Below, one piece after another: positions 23,049 to 32,251 of a DNA stretch of 64,000 bases. Each line of letters begins with the position of its first letter. The first letter of the stretch is position 1. The position numbers and the translations under genes were made by a program. The stretch comes from an uncultured Treponema sp. (GTDB lineage Bacteria; Spirochaetota; Spirochaetia; Treponematales; Treponemataceae). The notes under the pieces are model-generated. The model was not told the origin of the DNA and searched no databases. It saw nothing but the letters and a program-made list of their open reading frames with translations. Location of the stretch: positions 54,703 to 118,702 of the forward strand of contig ONPD01000007.1 in NCBI GenBank assembly GCA_900319625.1, given 5' to 3'.

Positions 23049-24185
23049 ATGGCAAGAGTGTACAACTTTAGCGCAGGTCCTAGCTGCCTGCCGGAAGAAG
23101 TTCTGAACGAATGTGCAAAAGAAATGCTGGATTACAATGGAACAGGCCAGTCAGTAATGGAAATGAGCCACCGTTCAAAGGCTTATGAACCAATCATTGA
23201 AGATGCAGAAGCTATGGTTCGCAAGCTGATGAATGTTCCTGAAAACTACAAGGTTCTTTTTGTTCAGGGCGGTGGTTCCACACAGTTCGCTATGGTTGCA
23301 GAAAATCTTGGCATTAAACATAAAAAAGCCGCTTACATCGAAACTGGTGTTTGGGCAAAAAAAGCTGCTGCAGAAGCTAAAAAACTTGGCATTGAAGTTG
23401 ATGTAATTGCATCAAGCAAAGACAAGAATTATTCATATATCCCAAAAGTTGAAAAAATCAGCGGCGACTATGACTACGCTTATATCTGTTTCAACAACAC
23501 AATCATGGGAACTCACTACGAGTACATCCCGGACACAGGAGATATTCCTCTTGTAGCTGATATTTCTTCATGCGTTTTGAGCGAGCCTCTTGATGTTTCA
23601 AAATTCGGTCTGCTTTTTGCAGGCGCTCAGAAAAACCTGGCCCCAGCAGGTGTTACTCTTGTTATCATCCGCGAAGATTTGATTCCAGAGCCGGAAAACT
23701 GTCTTCCAGGCACACCAACTATGCTTGCTTACAAGACTCACGCTGATAACGGTTCTATGTACAATACACCTCCTTGCTACACAATTTACGTTCTTGGAAA
23801 AGTTTTGCACTGGATTGAAGCTAATGGTGGTGCTGAAGGCATGCTTAAACGCAACAAGGAAAAGGCTGATTACCTTTACAACTACCTTGATAACAACGAA
23901 GGAAACTTCTACCACGCAACAGCTCAGGTTGGAAGCCGCTCTTTGATGAACGTTCCTTTCCTTACAAAATATTCTGACCACGCCGCAGATGATGAAGCTG
24001 CAGCTGCAAAAGAAAAGGAAATCAACGACAAGTTTGTTAAGGCTGCATCTGCCGCAGGTCTTGTAAACCTTAAGGGTCACCGCCTTGTTGGTGGTATGCG
24101 CGCTTCTATCTACAATGCTATGACTCTGGACGGTGTAAAAGCACTTGTTGAATTTATGAAGAAATTCGCTGAAGAAAATAAATAA
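23049..24185 (+). CDS. serC: phosphoserine aminotransferase
   Basis: Second step of serine synthesis: transfers an amino group from glutamate to 3-phosphohydroxypyruvate. The N terminus YNFSAGPSCLPEEV and the PLP-lysine motif FAGAQKNLAPAGVT are diagnostic. Length is 378 aa, with the C-terminal GHRLVGGMRASIYNA present. ATG 23049 is preferred over 23031 because an AGAGG RBS fits it and the protein then begins at MARVYNFS. It lies in the rex-serC-serA operon, so the NADH-generating serine branch is linked to redox control. Confidence 0.95.
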   Translation: MARVYNFSAGPSCLPEEVLNECAKEMLDYNGTGQSVMEMSHRSKAYEPIIEDAEAMVRKLMNVPENYKVLFVQGGGSTQFAMVAENLGIKHKKAAYIETGVWAKKAAAEAKKLGIEVDVIASSKDKNYSYIPKVEKISGDYDYAYICFNNTIMGTHYEYIPDTGDIPLVADISSCVLSEPLDVSKFGLLFAGAQKNLAPAGVTLVIIREDLIPEPENCLPGTPTMLAYKTHADNGSMYNTPPCYTIYVLGKVLHWIEANGGAEGMLKRNKEKADYLYNYLDNNEGNFYHATAQVGSRSLMNVPFLTKYSDHAADDEAAAAKEKEINDKFVKAASAAGLVNLKGHRLVGGMRASIYNAMTLDGVKALVEFMKKFAEENK

Positions 24186-24192
24186 AAAAATA

Positions 24193-24240
24193 TCACACAG
24201 ATTCGAATGATTTTGCGTCAGCAAAATCGAATCCGTGTGA
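24193..24240. repeat. long imperfect hairpin between serC and serA
   Basis: Three stacked stems (TCACAC/GTGTGA, GATTCG/CGAATC, ATTTTGC/GCAAAAT) around a GTCA loop with a 4-nt bulge. There is no T tract on the plus side. Likely an mRNA stability or processing element within the operon. Confidence 0.55.
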
Positions 24241-24262
24241 CAAATAATCAAAGGAAATAACT

Positions 24263-25483
24263 ATGAGTTTTAAAATTCAGACATTAAATAAAATTGCCGC
24301 TGTCGGTCTCAACCAGCTGGAACGCGACGTATACGAAATTGCATCTGACATCAACAATCCTGATGCTATTCTTGTTCGTTCTGCAGATATGCACGAAATG
24401 GAACTTTCTGATTCTATCAAGGCAGTTGCACGTGCCGGTGCCGGAACTAATAACATCCCAATTCCTGAGCTTACAGAAAAAGGTGTTGTTGTATTCAATA
24501 CTCCAGGTGCAAACGCTAACGCCGTAAAAGAACTTGTAATGCTGGCTCTCTTGCTTTCAAGCCGTCCTGCAATTGAAGCTAACAAATGGGCAAACGCACT
24601 GGCAGGAAAAGGTGATGAAATCCCTGAACTTGCAGAAAAAGGAAAGAGCCAGTTTGTCGGACCAGAATTGATGGGAAAAACTCTTGGTGTTATCGGTCTT
24701 GGTGCAATTGGTGCTATGGTTGCAAACCTTGCCCTCCACTTTGGAATGGAAGTTTACGGATATGATCCTTTCCTTTCTGTAAGTGCAGCCCTCAAGCTCA
24801 ACAAAAACGTAAAGATTGCAGAAACTCTGGATACACTTTACGCAAAATCTGATTACATCACTATCCATGTTCCACAGACAAACGATACAAAGGGAATGAT
24901 TAATGCTTCTTCAATCAAAACAATGAAGGACGGAGTAAGAATCATCAACATTGCCCGCGGTGGTCTTATCAACAATGCTGATATTATTGCTGCTCTGGAC
25001 AGCGGAAAGGTAGCTGCCCTTGTTACAGACTTTGCCGCAGAAGAGCTTTTGAACCACAAAAACGTAATCTGTCTGCCTCACCTGGGAGCATCAACTCCGG
25101 AAGCAGAAGACAACTGCGCTGTAATGGCCGCAAAAGAACTTAAGGACTTCCTGGAATTCGGAAACATTACAAACTCTGTAAACTTCCCTAAGACAGTTAC
25201 AGATAACCCAATTCCACAGGGCGGAACTCGTCTTTGTATCAGCCATAAAAACATTCCTGATACAATTTCTAAGTTCACAACAATTCTTGGTGAAGCAAAA
25301 CTCAACATTGCATCATTCATCAACCAGGCTCGCGGTGACGTTGCTTACAACATCATCGACGTAGACGGAAAAGTTACAGATGATATTATCGCAAAACTTG
25401 CTGCCTGCGACACTGTAAACCGCGTAAGACCAATCTTCGCTGAAAAGGATGAACACATTGAAGCTACATCAGACGAAAACTAA
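24263..25483 (+). CDS. serA: D-3-phosphoglycerate dehydrogenase with ACT domain
   Basis: First step of serine synthesis: oxidises 3-phosphoglycerate with NAD+. The 406-aa protein has the catalytic and NAD-binding core with ARAGAGTNNIP, Rossmann motif GVIGLGAIGAMVA, INIARGGLI (catalytic Arg) and the histidine motif CLPHLGASTPEAEDNC. A C-terminal ACT domain (about 320-395, RLCISHKNIPDTISKFTTIL) is the usual serine-feedback site. It starts behind an AAAGGAA RBS, 77 bp after serC, and a strong shared terminator follows. Confidence 0.95.
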   Translation: MSFKIQTLNKIAAVGLNQLERDVYEIASDINNPDAILVRSADMHEMELSDSIKAVARAGAGTNNIPIPELTEKGVVVFNTPGANANAVKELVMLALLLSSRPAIEANKWANALAGKGDEIPELAEKGKSQFVGPELMGKTLGVIGLGAIGAMVANLALHFGMEVYGYDPFLSVSAALKLNKNVKIAETLDTLYAKSDYITIHVPQTNDTKGMINASSIKTMKDGVRIINIARGGLINNADIIAALDSGKVAALVTDFAAEELLNHKNVICLPHLGASTPEAEDNCAVMAAKELKDFLEFGNITNSVNFPKTVTDNPIPQGGTRLCISHKNIPDTISKFTTILGEAKLNIASFINQARGDVAYNIIDVDGKVTDDIIAKLAACDTVNRVRPIFAEKDEHIEATSDEN

Positions 25484-25519
25484 TGTAAAAATGGCTTCTG
25501 GTCGCAAAGCGTGATACAA

Positions 25520-25554
25520 GAAGAAGGCTGCCTTCCGGCAGCCTTCTTCATTTT
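25520..25554. terminator. convergent terminator serA / chemoreceptor
   Basis: Perfect 13-bp stem GAAGAAGGCTGCC / GGCAGCCTTCTTC with loop TTCC, followed by ATTTT. It lies between convergent genes and can serve both. Confidence 0.9.
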
Positions 25555-27439
25555 AAACCTTAAACAAAGATATCTGCGAATTGATTTCTTCAATCGCGTC
25601 GCGAACTTCGGAAGAGTTCTGGGCAAGAACAGAACCGCTTTCTCCAATCTGATGAGCGCCGCCTGACATTTCTTCAACGCCCTGACGCATTGTTTCGGTC
25701 GACGTTCTCAACTTCTGCATTTCACCAAGAATGAGTTCGTTACGACCTGCAATGTCCTTTGAAGCATTGCGAACTTCACCTGTACTGTCATTCATGCCGC
25801 GAAGTGCATTACTGATCTGCATAGAACCTTCGTTCTGTTCCTGCATTGCATTTTTAATATGAGTTACCAGCTGCTCTGTTTCGGTGATTTTTTCTGAAAC
25901 CACACTGAAGGCTTCACTTGCCTCGGTAGAAGCAACTACTACACCCGAAATCGACTCCCTGATGTTATTAAGCTGCTGTCCGATTGTTTTAGACTGGGCG
26001 CTCGAAGTTTCAGAAAGCTTACGGATTTCATCAGCAACTACCGCAAAGCCCTTACCAGCTTCACCCGCATGAGCCGCCTCAATAGCCGCATTCATAGCAA
26101 GAAGGTTTGTCTGACTGGCGATATTTGCAATCGCAAGATTTGCTTCATGAAGCATCTTACTCTGTTCTTCAATCTGCTGGATACGGGCATTTACATCCTG
26201 CTGCTTTTTTACACCAGTGTCAGTATTGCCTGCAAGCAGTGTAAAGGAACCAGCCATCTTATCAACAGAAGAGTTTACAGAAGCAATATTTCCTATCATT
26301 TCTTCAACGGCACTTGAAGCATCCGTTACGCTTGAATACTGGCGTTCAATCATACTGTCAAGCTGAGTAATATTTGTTGCAATCGTATCAACTGCATCAG
26401 CCGCCTGATGAACGCCGTTTGTCTGTTCAGCAATCTGACCGCTTATGTTATCAATGTGAGAAATAATCTGAGAAATTGCACTTGCTGTTCCCGAGGCATT
26501 TCCTGCAAGTGATTCACCAAGCGAATGCATTCCGCCAGCCTGAGTTTTTATGTGAGCAATCGCCGTTCGAAGCTTTTCAATTGTGCGGTTAAAGTATTCA
26601 CTTAAACGTGCAATCTCATCATTACCCGAAACCGGGAGCTTTGCAGTCAAATCACCTTCACCTTCAGAAATATCCTTGAGATTTTCTGTAATGCGGGCAA
26701 TAGGATGAACAAAGGTAATCACAACTACCAGAACAAAAATAACGCAGGCAATTACAATTACAATAAGTCCCATTAGAATCTGCTTTATGAGGATTATATG
26801 AAATAGACCTTCCTGTTCTTTATGTTCCGCCGCAATCGCAATATCAATATCATCAATATAATTACCGGTACCAACAACCCATTTATAAGGCTTGTAAGGT
26901 GCCGTATAAGAACGTTTAGGCTCCGGTTTATCACTTCCCAGCTTAGGAAATTTAAAGTCTGTAAAGCCACCTGCATCAGTTTTTCCGATTTCAATAAAGT
27001 CAGCAACCATATGCTTGCCGTCTTCATCAGTCCAGTCAAGGCGGTTTGTACCTTCGGTAGCTGGTTTTGGAGGTAAAAGAACGTTTATACCATCAAAGGT
27101 ATCAATCCAGAAATAGCCGTCACTTCCATAGCGGACACCGCGCATAATTTCCTTTACACGGGCCTGGCGCTCTTCAAGAGGAAGTCCTTCTTTCTGGTAA
27201 ATCTCATCGTAGGTTTTAATTACAGTGATTGCATTCTGAACCTGCCACTGAATTTTTTCATCATAAGCGCTGAGCATAAGTGTCTTCTGCTTTTCAAGCG
27301 TATAGCTTTGAAGAGACATAATAGTCCGCAGCGCCACGCCGGTATAGGTTACGGCAACAGCCAGCAGAATAAAAACCGATATTCCACCTACTTTAAATTT
27401 CAAACTTCCAAAAAAGCCGTGATCTTTGATTTCAGCCAT
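25553..27439 (-). CDS. methyl-accepting chemotaxis protein with Cache sensor
   Basis: A 628-aa transmembrane chemoreceptor. TM1 is at about 14-34, followed by a periplasmic single-Cache (Cache_2-like) sensor with [12 protein letters not shown] and [17 protein letters not shown]2 is at about 215-240. HAMP follows ([21 protein letters not shown]). The cytoplasmic signalling hairpin carries the tip motif [36 protein letters not shown] (listed in pieces: [34 protein letters not shown]). It signals through CheW-CheA, which are not in this window. Small organic acids are common Cache_2 ligands but the ligand here is unknown. The RBS AGGAGG is strong. Confidence 0.93.
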   Translation of the reverse strand: MAEIKDHGFFGSLKFKVGGISVFILLAVAVTYTGVALRTIMSLQSYTLEKQKTLMLSAYDEKIQWQVQNAITVIKTYDEIYQKEGLPLEERQARVKEIMRGVRYGSDGYFWIDTFDGINVLLPPKPATEGTNRLDWTDEDGKHMVADFIEIGKTDAGGFTDFKFPKLGSDKPEPKRSYTAPYKPYKWVVGTGNYIDDIDIAIAAEHKEQEGLFHIILIKQILMGLIVIVIACVIFVLVVVITFVHPIARITENLKDISEGEGDLTAKLPVSGNDEIARLSEYFNRTIEKLRTAIAHIKTQAGGMHSLGESLAGNASGTASAISQIISHIDNISGQIAEQTNGVHQAADAVDTIATNITQLDSMIERQYSSVTDASSAVEEMIGNIASVNSSVDKMAGSFTLLAGNTDTGVKKQQDVNARIQQIEEQSKMLHEANLAIANIASQTNLLAMNAAIEAAHAGEAGKGFAVVADEIRKLSETSSAQSKTIGQQLNNIRESISGVVVASTEASEAFSVVSEKITETEQLVTHIKNAMQEQNEGSMQISNALRGMNDSTGEVRNASKDIAGRNELILGEMQKLRTSTETMRQGVEEMSGGAHQIGESGSVLAQNSSEVRDAIEEINSQISLFKV

Positions 27440-27544
27440 TAATTAAGCCTCCTGAAAAATATCTACCCTTCCCACTAACTTTTTTAGATAAGAAAAATTA
27501 TAACACAGAATTATTTACGGTAAAGTTAAAAAGCAACAGGAGGC

Positions 27545-28396
27545 TTAGTCCTGTTTTTTCATGATAAAATTACCTTTGAGCATTTTTGTCTGCATAATGT
27601 TTACAAAAGCGCCCGGATCAGCTTCCTTTATAGAACGGACAAGCTTAAACTCTTCATCGCTGGAAATTACTGTATAAAGCATCTTTCTTTCGGCACCCTT
27701 GTAGCAGCCCTTTCCGGTAAAAAGAGTTGCATCGTGGCCGGTAACCTGGCGGATTACACCAATCAGTTCGTCTGTATGGTCAGAAATAATAAAGAGTGTT
27801 GATTTCTGATAGCGTTTGTAAAGGGCATTTAAAAGCTGAGTTGTCGCAAACTGAAATACAATAGAATATAGGGCGCGTTCCCAGCCAAAAAGCAGGCCGA
27901 AAATCGCCAGAACCATAACGTTAAAAATCAGAATCATATTCCAGATACTTCTTCCGGTCTTTTCTGAAACATAAATCGAAATAAAATCGGTTCCGCCGCT
28001 TGTTGCCCCGGCAAGAAGACAAAGGGTAATTGCAAAGCCGTTTAGAAGACCTCCGAATATAGAACAGAGGATTGTATCATCAGCCGCTACAATAGTAATT
28101 TCAGGAATAAAGTCGGTAAGAACGCCTGAAAGAATAATCATCCATATAGAAAGAAGGGTGAAGTATTTTCCAACGTATTTAAAGCAGATGAGGGCAGGAA
28201 TCAGGTTGAGGCCCCAGTAAAATACCGTGAAAGGAATTTTTATGCCGGCAAATTTCAGAAAGATTTCCTGAAGTAAAAGGGTAATTCCCGTAAATCCGCC
28301 CGGAAGCAGACCGCCTGTGTGAACGAATGTCTTGATGTTTACTGCCATCAGGGCAGCTGCAAGCGAAACAACTAAAAATCGTAAAAACAGCTTCAT
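27545..28396 (-). CDS. YitT family membrane protein (DUF161-DUF2179)
   Basis: An inner-membrane protein of 283 aa. The N-terminal part has five to six transmembrane helices with family motifs HTGGLLPGGFTGITLLLQ and AGATSGGTDFISIYVS. The C-terminal ~90 residues are a soluble DUF2179 domain (STLFIISDHTDELIGVI, KGCYKGAERKMLYTVIS). The molecular function of the family is not established. It starts behind an AAAGGCGG RBS, 15 bp after the dCMP deaminase gene, and so is probably the second gene of that two-gene unit. Confidence 0.9.
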   Translation of the reverse strand: MKLFLRFLVVSLAAALMAVNIKTFVHTGGLLPGGFTGITLLLQEIFLKFAGIKIPFTVFYWGLNLIPALICFKYVGKYFTLLSIWMIILSGVLTDFIPEITIVAADDTILCSIFGGLLNGFAITLCLLAGATSGGTDFISIYVSEKTGRSIWNMILIFNVMVLAIFGLLFGWERALYSIVFQFATTQLLNALYKRYQKSTLFIISDHTDELIGVIRQVTGHDATLFTGKGCYKGAERKMLYTVISSDEEFKLVRSIKEADPGAFVNIMQTKMLKGNFIMKKQD

Positions 28397-28411
28397 TATC
28401 TGCCGCCTTTT

Positions 28412-28903
28412 TTACAGGGTGATTTTTATTTCCCTTCCGCTGCTTTCATAGTGGATGTATTTTACGCCGGCCGCATCAAACATCTTTTTAGAGGCAATAA
28501 CGCTTGGTGTTCCGTCGTATTTATTATCATCGTAAATTACAGTTTTAATTCCACTCTGAATGATTGCCTTTGCGCATTCGTTACATGGAAAAAGCGAAAC
28601 GTAGATTTTTGCACCTTCAAGACTTCCGCCCCTGTAGTTCAAAATTGCGTTCAATTCACTGTGAGTAACATAAATATATTTTGTATTGAGGGGATTTTCA
28701 TCTTCGCGTGACCAGGGAAATTCATCATCACTGCAGCCGCGAGGGAATCCGTTATAACCCATAGAAAGAATTTTATTGTCTGACGAAACAATGCAGGCTC
28801 CAACCGGAGTATTAGGATCTTTTGAGCGCAGGCCCGAAAGCTTTGCAACTCCCATAAAATATTCGTCCCATGAAATGTAATCAGCTCTTTTTGGTGTAAT
28901 CAT
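28412..28903 (-). CDS. deoxycytidylate (dCMP) deaminase
   Basis: Deaminates dCMP to dUMP to supply thymidylate synthesis. The 163-aa protein has the zinc site HSELNAIL (His ligand and catalytic Glu) and PCNECAKAI (two Cys ligands). The N-terminal WDEYFMGVAKLSGLRSKDPNTPVGA and MGYNGFPRG motifs separate dCMP from cytidine deaminases. A TGA-TATAAT box ends 7 nt before the ATG with no RBS, so the message is predicted leaderless, whereas yitT downstream has an RBS. Confidence 0.93.
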   Translation of the reverse strand: MITPKRADYISWDEYFMGVAKLSGLRSKDPNTPVGACIVSSDNKILSMGYNGFPRGCSDDEFPWSREDENPLNTKYIYVTHSELNAILNYRGGSLEGAKIYVSLFPCNECAKAIIQSGIKTVIYDDNKYDGTPSVIASKKMFDAAGVKYIHYESSGREIKITL

Positions 28904-29024
28904 AAAAGTGATTATATCATCAAATTCTTAGGCGGGCAAATCAAATAGAAAATACAAATAATCATAATAAATGAAAGTCTTAACATATTTTTATATTTTT
29001 TCGTCATATCCACCTAAAAAGCCT

Positions 29025-29053
29025 TTGCATTTTGTTCTATTGTACGTTATTAT
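29025..29053 (+). promoter_or_regulatory. promoter of rny
   Basis: TTGCAT (29025-29030), 17-bp spacer, TATTAT (29048-29053). The RBS AGGAGA and ATG lie about 40 nt further, so this is a normal leader. Confidence 0.7.
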
Positions 29054-29093
29054 TAATAAGAACATTTTAAAAAAATTACGCTAGGAGAAAAGT

Positions 29094-30626
29094 ATGCCAA
29101 ATGTAGTTTGGTTCATTTCTCTCCCTGTAATTGGAATTGTTCTTGGATGGATTATTCGCTGGATTTATGCCAGATTTCAATTAACTGCTTCAGAGCAGAA
29201 AGCGGAACGCGTTCGTCAGGAAGCGATTCGTGAAGCTGAAGCACAGAAAAAAGAAATTTTATTAAATGCAAAAGATGAGCTCATTCGGGAACGCAATCAG
29301 CAGGAAAGAGAAAACCGCGAACGCAGAGCAGATGTTCAGCGTTACGAAGCAAAAGTAAACAAAAAAGAAGAACTTCTTGATCAGAAAGCTCAGGAATTTG
29401 AAAAAGTTGAAAAAGAACTTGCAGACAGAAAAACTGCAATGACCCGCCGAGAAGAAGCGCTTTCTAAACAGGAAGAGCACTACCGTCAGGAGCTTGAACG
29501 AATTTCAGGACTTTCTCAGTCAGAAGCAAAAGAACTCATTATCAAGAACCTTGAAAATGAAGCCCGCCACGATGCTCAGGCTCTCATCAATAAGATTGAG
29601 CAGGAAGCCCAGCTTACAGCTGAAAAGAAGGCAAAAGACGTTCTTATCACAACAATTCAGAGAATCGCACCGGAAACAACAAGCGACATTACTGTAGCAA
29701 CTGTTTCACTTCCAAGCGATGAAATGAAGGGCCGCATTATCGGTCGTGAAGGACGCAACATCAGAACCCTGGAAACACTGACCGGTGTTGATATCATCAT
29801 CGATGATACTCCGGAAGCAGTTGTAATTTCATGTTTTGACCCTGTTCGCAAGGAAATTGCAAAAGAATCACTTGAACGACTTATTTCTGACGGACGTATT
29901 CATCCAGCCCGCATTGAAGAAATAGTTCAGAAGGTTACACACGAGATTCAGAACAAGATTTACGAAGAAGGCGAAAAGGCTTTGTTCGATCTTGGAATCC
30001 ACAATATGAACACAGAAGGCGTTCGTGCCCTTGGCCGCCTCTACTTCCGCACAAGTTACGGACAGAACGTTCTTAACCACTCTAAGGAAGTTGCAAAAGC
30101 CGCTGCTATGCTGGCCGCAGAAATCGGCGCAGACCGCGAGCTTGCTAAACGCGCAGCCATCCTTCACGATATTGGTAAGGGAGCTGAAACAGACAGCGAC
30201 CAGAACCACGCAGAAGTTGGTGCTGAAATCGCCCGCAAAATGGGTGAAGATGCCCGTGTTGTAAATGCAATTGGTGCTCACCATAACGACATTCCGGCAG
30301 AAACAATCGAAGCTACAATCGTTCAGATTGCCGATGCAATTTCTGCTGCCCGTCCTGGTGCCCGCCGCGAAACAATTGACAACTACGTTAAACGTCTTGA
30401 AAACCTTGAAGCAATTGCAGAAGGCTTCCCTGGCGTTGAAAAAGCATATGCTATTCAGGCCGGCCGCGAGCTCAGAATCCTCGTTAATAACGAAAAGATT
30501 CCTGACAGCGACGTAAAAGACCTGGCAAGAAGCATTGCTAAGCAGATTGAAACAGATTTGCGCTATCCTGGAAGAATCAGGCTGACAATGATTCGCGAAA
30601 CACGAATTGTAGAGTATGCAAGGTAA
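29094..30626 (+). CDS. rny: ribonuclease Y
   Basis: A membrane-anchored endoribonuclease that starts mRNA decay. It is 510 aa. There is an N-terminal transmembrane segment (about 3-22), a long charged coiled coil (about 25-190), a KH domain with GRIIGREGRNIRTLE, and an HD domain with AAILHDIGKGAE, whose H-D pair binds metal. The C-terminal HHNDIPAETIEATIVQIADAISAARPGAR is typical. Start at ATG 29094 behind AGGAGA. Its presence agrees with a bacterium using RNase Y as a main mRNA-decay nuclease. Confidence 0.96.
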   Translation: MPNVVWFISLPVIGIVLGWIIRWIYARFQLTASEQKAERVRQEAIREAEAQKKEILLNAKDELIRERNQQERENRERRADVQRYEAKVNKKEELLDQKAQEFEKVEKELADRKTAMTRREEALSKQEEHYRQELERISGLSQSEAKELIIKNLENEARHDAQALINKIEQEAQLTAEKKAKDVLITTIQRIAPETTSDITVATVSLPSDEMKGRIIGREGRNIRTLETLTGVDIIIDDTPEAVVISCFDPVRKEIAKESLERLISDGRIHPARIEEIVQKVTHEIQNKIYEEGEKALFDLGIHNMNTEGVRALGRLYFRTSYGQNVLNHSKEVAKAAAMLAAEIGADRELAKRAAILHDIGKGAETDSDQNHAEVGAEIARKMGEDARVVNAIGAHHNDIPAETIEATIVQIADAISAARPGARRETIDNYVKRLENLEAIAEGFPGVEKAYAIQAGRELRILVNNEKIPDSDVKDLARSIAKQIETDLRYPGRIRLTMIRETRIVEYAR

Positions 30627-30637
30627 TGCTAAAAAGT

Positions 30638-30665
30638 GGGAGCCGAAAGGCTCCTTTTTTTTTAC
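30638..30665 (+). terminator. terminator of rny
   Basis: Stem GGGAGCC / GGCTCCT with GAAA loop and nine or more T residues. Confidence 0.92.
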
Positions 30666-30666
30666 C

Positions 30667-32115
30667 TTAATAAGCTTTTATATATCCGCCGTCTTTAAGT
30701 TTAATTGATTTACCCTTAAGATAAGAATTTGCCTTTGATTTGGCATTATAGTAAAGAGTATAGCCGTTTGAAGTTATATTTTTGAATTTTTTATCAGCAT
30801 CAATAAAATCATTCAGATAAGAATCAGCAGTCAGTTCAACCTTTGCATTTTTATCCAGATAAAGATTTACGTTTTTACTTGCGATATCCATATTAAGGGA
30901 GCCCTTGAAAATAGTTTTATTTCCAAACTTTACCGCAACTTTACTGATTTCATCACAAAGAATCTGGCCTTCCAGCACCTGATTTTCAGTTTTTAAGGTT
31001 ACACTGCCACCATTCTTTCCCGGTTTTCCCCATTTTCTTTCTGATTTATTACCAGAAGCAAGAAGCAGCTTATCCCCCTGATTTTCAATAATTGTATTTG
31101 AAAGATTAATTTCGGACTGGGTATTTGTGATATAAAAAACAGGACCATCTGATGTATTTGTAAGTACAGAATCATTTGCTGTAAATATACTTACGCCAGG
31201 AAAAGCATCACCGCTCATACTCTGATAAAGCATGATTCCACAACCAGTTTCACGTCCAGTTTTCTTTCCGCCGGTGAGGTGAGATTTTTCAAGTGTAATA
31301 GAGTTTTTTCCTTCGATGACGGCCATCTCAGATCTATCAGCCTTTCCTTGAACATTTTTTACAAGAATATTTCCGGTTGAATAAATTACCGGGGAACCTT
31401 CACCATAAGTTTCTGCACTTCCTCCATTAACACTCACTGTACCTTCACCGCGATCCGTTGCAAAATCAGCACAATGGTCCCCTTGAGTTATAATATCAAC
31501 ATTTTCAGCATAAATTACTCCACCGTAGGTTGAATCAAGACCTCTGGAAGAATTCTGTTCTGTCCTGATTTTAATATTATTTGCAGTAATAACGGAGCCT
31601 TCCCCTGTAGAGAAAACTGCATTTGCACCATCTGCATCGGTTGAAACTGCAACATTATTCAATGTAAGAGTAGAAGCGGCCTGAGAAACAATTGCTGCAT
31701 TTAAGCCGTAAAAATTACTCTGTCCGCCGTTAGAAGAATCTCCATCACTTTTATTCAGGCTTGAATCAGAAACTGTAACCTTAGCACCATTTTTTACAAG
31801 AAAAACTGATTTATCTGTCTCCCGGCTGTTTAATTCCTGATTCGAAATTTCTTTTTCCTCTGACGAAACTACCAGACTGGCATCAAGTTCAGGCTCTTCT
31901 TCATCAGGAACAAAAGCAGGCCCCTTTCCAAAGCCCTCGGGAGGTTCAATACCATCAGGAGGCACAAAACCCTCTGGTGGTTCAAAGCCCTCTGGTGGCT
32001 CCTTAAAGTCTGCAGGAGGTTCTTTAAAGCCTTCCGGCGACCGCTTATGAATATTTGCAGCATATAGTCCCGCTAAAAGTAATAATCCGATTGCAATAAA
32101 AACATATTTTTTCAT
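30667..32115 (-). CDS. secreted right-handed beta-helix protein with PEGF proline-rich repeats
   Basis: A 482-aa exported protein. ATG 32115 is preferred to the upstream GTG because AGAGG lies 5 nt before it. The signal peptide or anchor is residues 2-20. Residues 25-65 are a proline-rich repeat built on PEGF/PADF/PDGI plus EPP. The rest is a beta-helix of short Asn/Ser/Gly turns (GANAVFSTGEGSVITANNIKI, EGSPVIYSTGNILVKN) ending in NGYTLYY. Similar proteins are common in gut Clostridia and suggest a surface adhesin or carbohydrate-contact protein, but no enzyme motif is seen. It is convergent with rny. Confidence 0.68.
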   Translation of the reverse strand: MKKYVFIAIGLLLLAGLYAANIHKRSPEGFKEPPADFKEPPEGFEPPEGFVPPDGIEPPEGFGKGPAFVPDEEEPELDASLVVSSEEKEISNQELNSRETDKSVFLVKNGAKVTVSDSSLNKSDGDSSNGGQSNFYGLNAAIVSQAASTLTLNNVAVSTDADGANAVFSTGEGSVITANNIKIRTEQNSSRGLDSTYGGVIYAENVDIITQGDHCADFATDRGEGTVSVNGGSAETYGEGSPVIYSTGNILVKNVQGKADRSEMAVIEGKNSITLEKSHLTGGKKTGRETGCGIMLYQSMSGDAFPGVSIFTANDSVLTNTSDGPVFYITNTQSEINLSNTIIENQGDKLLLASGNKSERKWGKPGKNGGSVTLKTENQVLEGQILCDEISKVAVKFGNKTIFKGSLNMDIASKNVNLYLDKNAKVELTADSYLNDFIDADKKFKNITSNGYTLYYNAKSKANSYLKGKSIKLKDGGYIKAY

Positions 32116-32251
32116 ATACACCTCTGTTTTTTTTTGATTTTAAAACAAGACAAACAGAGGAAAGTATCGTTACCGGAAATCCGGCTAAAATTGTGTTATT
32201 AAAAGAAGTCTTATAAGGCTTTAAGCGCTTTCAAATTATAGAACAGCAATA

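Noticed and set aside
23598..24251. A 217-codon minus-strand open frame opposite serC
   Set aside because: Antisense shadow of a highly biased gene; composition and sequence are not protein-like.
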